Shown: positions 1 through 6,121 of the stretch, in pieces | How positions within the stretch are numbered: position 1 is the stretch's first letter | Layout: the number at the start of each line of letters is the position of its first letter | NCBI GenBank assembly: GCA_039025855.1 | Contig: JBCCNL010000051.1 | Coordinates: forward strand, 1 to 26,043 | Length of the DNA stretch: 26,043 nucleotides | Source of the DNA: JBCCOW01 sp039025855 | GTDB taxonomy: Bacteria > Planctomycetota > Phycisphaerae > Phycisphaerales > Phycisphaeraceae | Reading direction: 5' to 3' | The notes under the pieces: generated by a model | Databases searched by the model: none | Told to the model about the DNA's origin: nothing | Seen by the model: the letters and a program-made list of their open reading frames with translations, nothing else | Made by a program: the position numbers and the translations under genes

Positions 1-783
1 CAAACCCATCAAACAATGGCCGCCATCAAGACCCGCCTCGACGACTCCCCAAAACGAGGCGGCCCCACTTCAGTAGGGCTGAGCGCTGCCGGACGCGTCA
101 AGCCCCCTCGCTTCGCCCCCGCCGGCCAATCCACCCAGATGATCGTTGGCGCCACCCCCACCCCTGACACCGACATCCTCTCCACCGCCACCTCCCTCTA
201 CACCACCCACCGCCTCAAACGCGTCTACTACACCGCCTACTCTCCCATCCCTTTCGCCGCCTCCGGCCTCCCCCACGAACGCCCGCCGCTACTCCGCGAG
301 CACCGCCTCTACCAGGCCGACTGGCTCCTGCGGTTCTACGGCTTCACCCTCCCCGAACTCACCAGCGCCGCGCTGCCCGACAAGAACCTCGATCTCGAAA
401 TCGACCCCAAGCTCGCCTGGGCGCTCGCTCACCGCGAATTCTTCCCCCTTGATCTCAACCGCGCCCCCCGCGAAGCACTGCTCCGCGTCCCCGGCCTCGG
501 CGTCCGCACCGTCAACCGCATCCTCAGGGCACGCCGACATCGAACCCTTGCCATCGCCGACCTGAAGCGCCTCGGCTGCGCCCTCAACCGCGCGAAGCCC
601 TTCCTCAAAACCAGCCGGATGTCTAACCCCGACGCCCACCTCCTCGACCGCCTCGACCTCCGCCAACGTTTAGCCCCCAAGACCGAGCCCAAGAAGTCCC
701 GCGTCGACCCCCAGCTCGACCTCTTTGCTAACCGGAAGCGCGTCGTCGCCGCCGCCACCTCCGCCCTCACCGGCGAAGTTTGA
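1..783 (+). CDS. C-terminal part of UDG-linked radical SAM protein (putative DNA modification/repair), 5' end outside window
   Basis: The frame is open from base 1, so the gene starts upstream and the ATG at 16 is not its start. The visible part matches the C-terminal half of the radical SAM family found next to uracil-DNA glycosylase-like genes (TIGR03916 type). It holds the conserved stretch RFAPAGQSTQMIVGATP, then LKRVYYTAYSPIP, and ends in a helix-hairpin-helix (LDLNRAPREALLRVPGLGVRTVNRIL) expected to contact DNA. The CxxxCxxC radical SAM cluster motif would lie upstream of the window. The next gene is the usual partner, a DUF4130-UdgX fusion 62 bp downstream. About 20 residues rich in P, K, R and G just before the conserved RFAPAG stretch look like an insertion that carries a palindrome. 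The reaction is not established for this family; a role in DNA repair or modification is inferred from the HhH and the neighbour. Confidence 0.88.
   Translation, partial: QTHQTMAAIKTRLDDSPKRGGPTSVGLSAAGRVKPPRFAPAGQSTQMIVGATPTPDTDILSTATSLYTTHRLKRVYYTAYSPIPFAASGLPHERPPLLREHRLYQADWLLRFYGFTLPELTSAALPDKNLDLEIDPKLAWALAHREFFPLDLNRAPREALLRVPGLGVRTVNRILRARRHRTLAIADLKRLGCALNRAKPFLKTSRMSNPDAHLLDRLDLRQRLAPKTEPKKSRVDPQLDLFANRKRVVAAATSALTGEV
62..79. repeat. Palindrome inside the radical SAM gene (7-bp arms, TTCA loop)
   Basis: Arms GCCCCAC (62-68) and GTAGGGC (73-79) pair with one G-T wobble around a 4-nt loop, and the right arm is followed by T, giving the GGCT edge shared with the other small palindromes of this window. 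A wider inverted repeat (about 55-62 with 103-110, one mismatch) surrounds it. It lies in frame, in a protein stretch that looks inserted relative to the family. Confidence 0.5.
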
Positions 784-798
784 TCCACCTGCTGCCTT

Positions 799-828
799 AA
801 AGCCCGGGGGTGGCCACCGCCGGGCTTT
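799..828. terminator. Hairpin between radical SAM gene and udgX gene
   Basis: Perfect 9-bp arms AAAGCCCGG (799-807) and CCGGGCTTT (820-828) enclose a 12-nt loop that is itself palindromic (GGTGGCCACC). It starts 16 bp after the radical SAM stop codon. There is no run of T beyond CTTT, so it may be an attenuator or one of the dispersed palindromes rather than a strong terminator. The GTG at 810 falls inside it, which argues for the ATG at 846 as start of the next gene. Confidence 0.5.
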
Positions 829-845
829 GGACCCTCACCCACCCC

Positions 846-2333
846 ATGCTCCTCACCCTTACCGGCACCTTCGACGACTGGCGCACCCAGGCCCGCGATC
901 TGCTCGCGCAGGGCATTGCCCCCGACACCGTCCAGTTCCACGACACCGCCCTCGAACCCACCGACTCCCTCTTCGCCGAGCAAGCCTGCCCACACCCGGC
1001 ACCCGATACTCGACACCCGTCTACCCCGATCCCCAAACGCTTCGTCGCCCTCGCCACCACCGTCGCCCACCACTGCGACCCCCGGAAATGGCACCTGCTC
1101 TACCGCCTCGCGTACCGGCTGACGCACGGCGAGCCGCGCCTGCTCTCGATCGCCACCGACCCCGACACCGCCGAGCTGCTGCGTATGGACCACAGCGTCC
1201 GCCGCGACGCCCACAAGATGCACGCCTTTGTCCGCTTCCACGAGGTGCCATTCAACAGCCTCCACCTCCCTGGCCTTCCCGAAACCCGAGACCCGAAACC
1301 CGAAACACGGTTTATCGCCTTCCACAAACCCGAGCACCGCATCGCCGAGCGCGAGGCCGGCTTCTTTATCAAGCGCTTCCCCGCATTCCACTGGTCCATC
1401 CTCACGCCGCACGGCTGCATCCACTGGGACACCCACCAGCTCGCCACCTCCCCCGGCGTCGACGCCGACCAGGCCCCCCCGGAAGACTCCACCACCGACC
1501 AGTGGCTCGCGTACTACGCCGCCATCTTCAACCCCGCCCGCATCAAGCTCTCCGCGATGGAAAACGAGATGGCCCGCAAGTACTGGTCCACGATGCCCGA
1601 GACCCGCATCATCCCCGACCTGCTCAACACGGCCGACGTACGGGTGAAGCGGATGAATGACGCACCGCAGGACGACCGTACCGCGGCGGCGTGCGTACCC
1701 GATGTCGGCGAGCTGATCCCGTCGATGGCGCTGCCGGTGCTGCAGCGGGCCGCATCGAACTGCGGGGCCTGCGAGCTCTGCAATGACGCGACTCAGACCG
1801 TGTTTGGTGAGGGGCCGAGCGATGCGGAGATCGTGTTCGTCGGCGAACAGCCCGGCGATCAGGAAGACCAACAGGGCCGGCCGTTCGTGGGGCCTGCGGG
1901 GCAACTCCTCGACGAGCATCTCGAAGCGGTTGGCCTGCCGCGGTCGGCGATCTATGTGACCAACGCGGTGAAGCACTTCCGGTTCAAGCGGATGGGGCTT
2001 TCACGCATGCACCGCAAGCCGACGACGCAGCACGTGCGGGCGTGCGCCCCGTGGCTGCGGGCGGAGCTGCGGACCATCCAGCCGCGGCTGCTGGTGTGCC
2101 TGGGCGGGACCGCGGCGCGGGCGGTGATCCGCAGCGACTTCTCGATCACCGCCGGGCGGGGTCGGTGGGTGGACGCGCCGTATTGCGAGAACACGCTGGC
2201 GACGTTCCATCCCTCGGCGTTGCTGCGGGCGGAGGGTCAGCGGCGCGAGGAAATGGCCGCGGCGTTCGCGGCAGACCTGCGTGCGGTCGCGGAGCGTGCG
2301 GCGGCGGTTCGTCCAGTCTGTGCGGATGCGTAG
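846..2333 (+). CDS. DUF4130 domain fused to UdgX-type uracil-DNA glycosylase
   Basis: 495 aa from the ATG at 846; an earlier GTG at 810 lies inside a hairpin. The N-terminal half (to about residue 275) is DUF4130 (TIGR03915 type), seen in RRDAHKMHAFVRFHE, HWSILTPHGCIHWD and YYAAIFNPARIKLS. The C-terminal half is UdgX (family 4-like UDG): cysteines CGACELC with later CAPWL and LLVCLG can hold a 4Fe-4S cluster, the uracil-pocket motif GEQPGDQED is at residues 333-341, and the R-loop SRMHRKP places a histidine at 389. In UdgX that histidine forms a covalent bond with the uracil site in DNA (known for the mycobacterial enzyme). The gene follows the UDG-linked radical SAM protein, its usual partner. 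Two stretches inside the DUF4130 half are encoded by 7-bp tandem repeats and look inserted. Base use changes from C-rich to G-rich at the domain junction, near 1640-1700. Confidence 0.93.
   Translation: MLLTLTGTFDDWRTQARDLLAQGIAPDTVQFHDTALEPTDSLFAEQACPHPAPDTRHPSTPIPKRFVALATTVAHHCDPRKWHLLYRLAYRLTHGEPRLLSIATDPDTAELLRMDHSVRRDAHKMHAFVRFHEVPFNSLHLPGLPETRDPKPETRFIAFHKPEHRIAEREAGFFIKRFPAFHWSILTPHGCIHWDTHQLATSPGVDADQAPPEDSTTDQWLAYYAAIFNPARIKLSAMENEMARKYWSTMPETRIIPDLLNTADVRVKRMNDAPQDDRTAAACVPDVGELIPSMALPVLQRAASNCGACELCNDATQTVFGEGPSDAEIVFVGEQPGDQEDQQGRPFVGPAGQLLDEHLEAVGLPRSAIYVTNAVKHFRFKRMGLSRMHRKPTTQHVRACAPWLRAELRTIQPRLLVCLGGTAARAVIRSDFSITAGRGRWVDAPYCENTLATFHPSALLRAEGQRREEMAAAFAADLRAVAERAAAVRPVCADA
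997..1024. repeat. Degenerate heptanucleotide tandem repeat in DUF4130 coding region
   Basis: Four consecutive 7-bp units: CGGCACC, CGATACT, CGACACC and CGTCTAC (consensus CGACACC). They encode a proline/threonine-rich stretch (APDTRHPSTPIP) just before the conserved KRFVALA start of DUF4130. The unit resembles the one at 1280. Confidence 0.65.
1280..1307. repeat. Heptanucleotide tandem repeat in DUF4130 coding region
   Basis: Four 7-bp units in a row: CGAAACC, CGAGACC, CGAAACC and CGAAACA. They encode PETRDPKPETR, between FVRFHEV and RFIAFHKPEH, a point where DUF4130 proteins normally have only a short turn. The unit differs by one or two bases from that at 997. Confidence 0.8.
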
Positions 2334-2346
2334 ACGGGAGGGAGCC

Positions 2347-2389
2347 GTGACGCTAGGCGTCACTGGCCGGGGCGGCGTAACCGCCCGGC
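2347..2389. terminator. Two adjacent palindromes between convergent genes
   Basis: The first is GTGACGC-TAG-GCGTCAC (2347-2363), perfect 7-bp arms. The second (2366-2389) has arms GGGCGG and CCGCCC around CGTAA, bounded by GCC and GGC, and is followed by TATCGAG. They sit between the udgX stop at 2333 and the stop of the leftward coiled-coil gene at 2414, so they could end transcription from both sides. They also match the palindrome family seen elsewhere in the window (edges GGCC and GGCT). Confidence 0.55.
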
Positions 2390-2413
2390 TATCGAGGGCA
2401 GGGATGACAGCGT

Positions 2414-3352
2414 TTATGGCGCGGCGGGTTCGACACGCCTGCCCAGCGCGCGGAACACGGCGACCTGATCGCGATCGAGGTTGAGGCGGATGCGGCCGAG
2501 GGCGAGGGTGACGGTGCGGGCGTCCCGGAGCTGCGTGAACAGGTCGGGGGGCAGGTCGAAGGCGAGGCTCTCGTCGGAGGTGTCCTGGCGCTTGCCGCCG
2601 ATGCGGTTGCTGCGGGGGTTACGGTCATAGGCGGCGACGGGGACGCCGGCGCCCGCGTCGGTGGCGGGCTGGCCGTCGATCAAGACTTGGAGGGGTAGTT
2701 GGCTGCGGTGGGTCCGTCCGGAGAACTGGGCGAAGACGGTGAGGCGGACGGTGGGGGCGGCGTCGGCGGTGGGCGACTGCCCGGGGTGCTCGGCACGGAC
2801 GGCGATGAAGTAGGGGTCGCGGGTGCGGTCGGTGTCTTGGACTTCTTCGAACTCGATCCAGTAGGCGGTGCGGTCGGCGGCGGCGTCGTAGGCCGATTTG
2901 ATGCGGGCGTCGGCGTCTTCGGCAATGCGGCCGTCTGTGGTGACGCCTGCGAGCTCCTGGAGCTCCTCTTTGTCGTCGGCGAGCTGCTGCTTCTCCTGGG
3001 CGAGCTCCTGTTTCTCGTCGGCGAGCTGCTGCTTCTGTTCTGTGAGCCTCTCGGCCTCTTCGGCGAGCTGGCGGGTCTCAGCCTGGAGCTGCTTAGTCTC
3101 TTCGGTGAGTGCTTCCTGGCCTTTGCGGAGCTGGGCGAGCTCGGCCTTGAGCTGAGCGAGTTCACGGCGGAGCTCGGCGTTCTCGGCCCGCAGCCGGGTG
3201 AGCTCGTCGGCGGGCACGGGCTGGGTGGCCTGCGCGGAGGCGTGGCTCATCGGCAGGAGGGTCAGGCAGAGCAGCGTGATCCACCGAGCCGGTGGTGACG
3301 CGGGGGACCGGGTTGCCGCCCGGTGCTCAGCGCGGCGGAAGGTTGCAGGCAT
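2414..3352 (-). CDS. Exported coiled-coil protein, function unknown
   Basis: 312 aa. A positively charged N-terminus is followed by a hydrophobic segment (WITLLCLTLLPMSHASAQA) that looks like a signal peptide with cleavage after about residue 41. Residues 50-135 form a long charged coiled coil of repeated Q-L-A-x-E/D-K-x-E-L units; its DNA repeats in multiples of 21 bp. The remaining C-terminal part (about 140-312) is a beta-rich globular region with YWIEFEEVQD and a conserved-looking end (RIRLNLDRDQVAVFRALGRR). It is the last gene of a leftward run: the stop of the zinc-ribbon bactofilin lies only 5 bp upstream, so they are surely co-transcribed. An envelope or bactofilin-associated structural role is a guess from this context. 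No family is recognised. Confidence 0.8.
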   Translation of the reverse strand: MPATFRRAEHRAATRSPASPPARWITLLCLTLLPMSHASAQATQPVPADELTRLRAENAELRRELAQLKAELAQLRKGQEALTEETKQLQAETRQLAEEAERLTEQKQQLADEKQELAQEKQQLADDKEELQELAGVTTDGRIAEDADARIKSAYDAAADRTAYWIEFEEVQDTDRTRDPYFIAVRAEHPGQSPTADAAPTVRLTVFAQFSGRTHRSQLPLQVLIDGQPATDAGAGVPVAAYDRNPRSNRIGGKRQDTSDESLAFDLPPDLFTQLRDARTVTLALGRIRLNLDRDQVAVFRALGRRVEPAAP

Positions 3353-3357
3353 CTTGG

Positions 3358-3819
3358 TTACTCCGATGGTTTTTCTTCGGGGTTTTCCGGGTTTTCCGGG
3401 GGGTCATGGAGGCCGGCGAGGTTTTTGGGGTCGCTGGGGACCTCGAACATGGAGGGCTTGACGGTCGCGCCCTCCTCCATGATGCAGGATGGGGCGTGGA
3501 GGTGGCCCTGGAAGAGGCACTTTTTCTTGAGGATCATGGGCTGGCCCGAGATGACTTTCTTGGCCTCGAGCACCCCCTCGACCTCGATGCCCTCGTTGGC
3601 TTCGACGAGGTCGGCGATGAGCCGGCCCTTCTTCTTGACGATGATCTTGCCGCAGGTCTGCTTGGACTTGACCGCATCGTATTTAGAGAGGACCAGGTCG
3701 GCGACGTAGATGGCTTTGTTGCAGCTGGGACAGGACGTGGACTGGGCGCGGGCGGACACCTCGAGTCGGTGGCCGCAGTGGTAGCACTGCACGCGTCTTG
3801 GGCCGGTTGGCCGCGCCAT
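3358..3819 (-). CDS. Zinc-ribbon bactofilin (polymer-forming cytoskeletal protein)
   Basis: 153 aa from the ATG at 3819, preceded by AGGAG; a GTG one codon earlier sits too close to that site. The N-terminus carries a zinc ribbon with CYHCGH and SCPSCN (two CxxC pairs about 15 residues apart). The middle (about residues 45-125) reads as the right-handed beta-helix of bactofilins, with alternating short hydrophobic strands and glycines (GKIIVKKKGRLIADL, GIEVEGVLEAKKVISG, CLFQGHLHAPSCIMEEGA). Bactofilins self-assemble into filaments at the inner face of the membrane; a zinc ribbon at the front is unusual for the well-studied members. The tail is acidic and proline-rich and includes a 9-bp DNA duplication (3383-3400) giving NPENPE. 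It lies between another bactofilin and an exported coiled-coil gene on the same strand. Confidence 0.82.
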   Translation of the reverse strand: MARPTGPRRVQCYHCGHRLEVSARAQSTSCPSCNKAIYVADLVLSKYDAVKSKQTCGKIIVKKKGRLIADLVEANEGIEVEGVLEAKKVISGQPMILKKKCLFQGHLHAPSCIMEEGATVKPSMFEVPSDPKNLAGLHDPPENPENPEEKPSE

Positions 3820-3965
3820 CACGCTCCTGGGCAGGAAGAGAAGGAACCTTCACCTCAACCCGTGACGCCGGATGCGCAGCCCGGTGGGGGTACGTCATCG
3901 CGCCCGCCGGATTCAGCGTGGGCTGAACGGGTGACGGCGGGTGGGTCGCGGGGCGAGTGAGTGGG

Positions 3966-4364
3966 TCAGCCCTTCTTGGGCGGGTCCTGCTTGGGCGGGG
4001 CGGCGGGCGGCGGGGTTTGACCAGCGCCGGAGCGGCCGGCGTCGGGGCCGACGGCACACATGCCGAAGAACGCGGCGCCCTCGGCCATGACCATCTTGGC
4101 CGCGGTGATGTTGCCCTTGACGGCCCCGGAGCCGTTAAGCCGGACGGTGTCGTTGGCCGAGACGTCGCCCTCAACGCGGCCGTCAACAGCGACGGCGCCG
4201 GCGGCGACGTTGGCCTTGCACAGCGCGTTTTGCGAGACCTGCAGCTCGCCCTTGCCGTTGATTTCGCCGTCGAACTTGCCGTTGATGCGGGCGGTGGATT
4301 CGAATGTCAGCTTGCCCTCGAAGTGCGAGTCAGAGCCGACGACGGTGGTATCACCTTCTGCCAT
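3966..4364 (-). CDS. Bactofilin / polymer-forming cytoskeletal protein
   Basis: 132 aa from the ATG at 4364, which has AGGGAG about 8 bp upstream; the reading frame runs further up but without family similarity. After a short N-terminal tail, residues about 10-105 form the bactofilin beta-helix with repeated G-x-hydrophobic turns: SHFEGKLTFESTARINGKFDGEINGKGELQVSQ, then AVDGRVEGDVSANDTVRLNGSGAVKGNI. The C-terminus is a proline/lysine/glutamine tail (PPPAAPPKQDPPKKG), a common disordered end in the family. It is first in a leftward run with the zinc-ribbon bactofilin (146 bp downstream) and the coiled-coil protein, and is divergent from the sigma factor gene. The two bactofilins probably act together as scaffold proteins, but that is inferred. 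Confidence 0.9.
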   Translation of the reverse strand: MAEGDTTVVGSDSHFEGKLTFESTARINGKFDGEINGKGELQVSQNALCKANVAAGAVAVDGRVEGDVSANDTVRLNGSGAVKGNITAAKMVMAEGAAFFGMCAVGPDAGRSGAGQTPPPAAPPKQDPPKKG

Positions 4365-4565
4365 GGAAACGATCTCCCTGATGGGGGTTACACGAAAAAG
4401 GCCGAGCCCACGCGGGCCGGCCGGGAAGAGGCAGTGTACCGGGCGGGGGGATGCAATCAGGGGGGTGGCGTGCGCCGTCTGTCGGGGGGGTGGGGACCGC
4501 CCTAAGATTGGTGGTCGGCCGGTCCACCTCGGGACGGAGCGTTGGGGGCGTTTGGAAGTAAACCC

Positions 4566-5054
4566 ATGCTGAGTAATGAGTTTGATGAACTGATGCAGCG
4601 GGGGTTCCGGTATGCGTTGAGCCTGACGCACGATCGGCCGGCGGCGGAGGACCTGCTGCAGGACGCGTGTCTGCGGGTGAGCCGGCGGGGTGGGCCTTGG
4701 CACGCGGGGTATCTGCTCAAGGCGATCCGGAACGGGTGGATCGACGGGCTGCGTCGGGGGAAGATCAAGACCGAGGCGATTGATGCGGTGGCGGAGGACG
4801 AGTTGATCGAGCCGGCGGTGGATTTCGTGCCCCCGGAAGAATTACTTGGAGGGTTGTTGGGTCGGGTATCGGCGCGGGACCGAGAGCTGCTGTATCTCTC
4901 GGCGGTCGAGGGTTACACGGCGGCGGAGATCGGGGGGCTGACCGGTAGGCCGAGGGGGACGATCTTGAGTGCGTTGTTCCGGGCGAAGCAGAAGCTGCGT
5001 CGGTTGGCGCAGGCGGAATTAGAGGCGGGGGATGCGCTAGGGGGTCAGGCATGA
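4566..5054 (+). CDS. ECF-like RNA polymerase sigma factor
   Basis: 162 aa from the ATG at 4566, with GGAAG about 7 bp upstream; a TTG at 4542 is in frame but poorer. Region 2 is at residues about 5-60 (FDELMQRGFRYALSLTHDRPAAEDLLQDACLRV, then a W-rich DNA-melting part ending IDGLRRGK). Region 4 is at about 105-150 (RDRELLYLSAVEGYTAAEIGGLTGRPRGTILSALFRAKQKLR), with the usual helix-turn-helix. The gene overlaps the next by 4 bp (ATGA), so the downstream membrane protein is very likely its anti-sigma factor. It faces away from the bactofilin operon across about 200 bp, which could contain a promoter under its own control; no clear ECF promoter was recognised there. Confidence 0.93.
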   Translation: MLSNEFDELMQRGFRYALSLTHDRPAAEDLLQDACLRVSRRGGPWHAGYLLKAIRNGWIDGLRRGKIKTEAIDAVAEDELIEPAVDFVPPEELLGGLLGRVSARDRELLYLSAVEGYTAAEIGGLTGRPRGTILSALFRAKQKLRRLAQAELEAGDALGGQA

Positions 5055-5722
5055 GCGGTGATCCGATGATGCCTGGGCGTGAGGGTGGCGAAGCGTTGGA
5101 TGCGCAGGTGGTGCGTCACTTCGAGGCGCAGCGGCTGGACGAGTCGGCGTTGGAGGGGCTGCGTGCGCTCGCGTCGCCGGGCGGGGTAGAGCGGGCGATG
5201 GCGGTGGAGGAGCGGAAGTCGTGGTCGGGGGTGCGTGGTTTGTTGACGGGGGTCGCGGTGATGATGATCGGCGGGTTCGCGGCGATCCTGTGGATGCTGC
5301 CGGAGGATGGGGCGAGCTATGAGGGTCGGCTTGGGCCGGGGGACAACGTGCGGCAGTCGATCGCGGCGGCGATCGCGATGAACCACCGCAAAGACCTGGC
5401 GTCGGATTTTGAGGTGGAGGGTGTCGAGGGGTACGCGGGGCTGAACGCGTTGATGCCGAAGCTGGACTTTGTGATTGTGCCGCCGGAGCCGGGCCACGGG
5501 ACGGCCGAGCTGGCGGGCGGTCGGTACTGCTCGATCAAGGACCACATTGCGGTGCAGTTGCGGTTGGTGGGGGTGCACGGAGAGCGTCAGACGCTGTACC
5601 AGTTTGCGGACCACGCGGATTTCGCGGCGCTCGAGCCGGGGGTAGCGATGGTGAGTGGGGTGCGGGTGCAGCTGTGGCGTCAGTCGGGGTTGATTTTTGG
5701 GTTGGCGCGGTCGGCGGGTTGA
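5051..5722 (+). CDS. Membrane-anchored anti-sigma-like protein
   Basis: 223 aa, starting with an ATG that overlaps the sigma factor stop by 4 bp. Residues 1-58 are cytoplasmic and helical (HFEAQRLDESALEGLRALASP), residues 62-83 form one transmembrane helix (GLLTGVAVMMIGGFAAILWML), and the rest is an extracytoplasmic domain that includes WRQSGLIFGLA near the end, typical of the tails of anti-sigma factors and of putative stress-sensing membrane proteins. There is no HxxxCxxC zinc motif of the ZAS class in the N-terminal part. Translational coupling to the sigma gene is the main support for the assignment. It would hold the sigma factor at the membrane until a signal acts on the outer domain; the signal is unknown. 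Confidence 0.78.
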   Translation: MSGDPMMPGREGGEALDAQVVRHFEAQRLDESALEGLRALASPGGVERAMAVEERKSWSGVRGLLTGVAVMMIGGFAAILWMLPEDGASYEGRLGPGDNVRQSIAAAIAMNHRKDLASDFEVEGVEGYAGLNALMPKLDFVIVPPEPGHGTAELAGGRYCSIKDHIAVQLRLVGVHGERQTLYQFADHADFAALEPGVAMVSGVRVQLWRQSGLIFGLARSAG

Positions 5723-5785
5723 CGCGGCGAAGGTTGATGATGGATCGGTGTGATCGCCCGAAAGAGTTGGGCTGACGGCCGAGTT

Positions 5786-6100
5786 TTATTCGGCGTCTTT
5801 CCAGGCGATGACGCGTCGGAGCGCGACGCCGATGAAAGCCATGGGGATGCCGGTGAAGAGTGCGACCCCGAGCAGGGGGGCGATCGGGGCGTTCTTCGCG
5901 ACGAGGCCGATGGGGATGAGCAGGACGGTCAGGGCCATCGTCAACCCGGCGATCATGAGGATGTTGGCGGCCACGATGCGTTTGGTGCGTGGCACCACGA
6001 AGTAGATGACGGTGGCGATGCCGAAGATGACGGCGCTGACCACGCCCATGGTGATGGTTGCGCCGGTGCGCGACGAGATGAAGGTCTGCAGGGCGGCCAT
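5786..6100 (-). CDS. Small membrane protein with three predicted helices
   Basis: 104 aa. Hydrophobic segments at about 16-36, 43-65 and 74-94 suggest three membrane-spanning helices, with a positively charged loop (PRTKR) between the first two and a charged end (RRVIAWKDAE). No family is recognised. It follows the leucyl aminopeptidase gene on the same strand after 21 bp, so it is probably the second gene of that transcript. It meets the anti-sigma gene tail to tail across 63 bp in which nothing else is seen. Confidence 0.7.
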   Translation of the reverse strand: MAALQTFISSRTGATITMGVVSAVIFGIATVIYFVVPRTKRIVAANILMIAGLTMALTVLLIPIGLVAKNAPIAPLLGVALFTGIPMAFIGVALRRVIAWKDAE

Positions 6101-6121
6101 GGGGAATCCGGATGCGGGGTT

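Noticed and set aside
429..1976. Long open frame on the minus strand opposite the radical SAM and udgX genes
   Set aside because: High GC keeps antisense frames open. The translation is low in motifs and rich in R, G and V, while the plus strand encodes recognisable families.
2936..3120. Repetitive DNA in the coiled-coil gene as a separate repeat element
   Set aside because: The 21/42-bp periodicity follows from the protein's coiled-coil heptads, so it is explained by the protein.
3840..3965. Possible small gene between the two bactofilin genes
   Set aside because: The frames there are short, with no start signal and no protein features; it looks like an untranslated gap of the operon.
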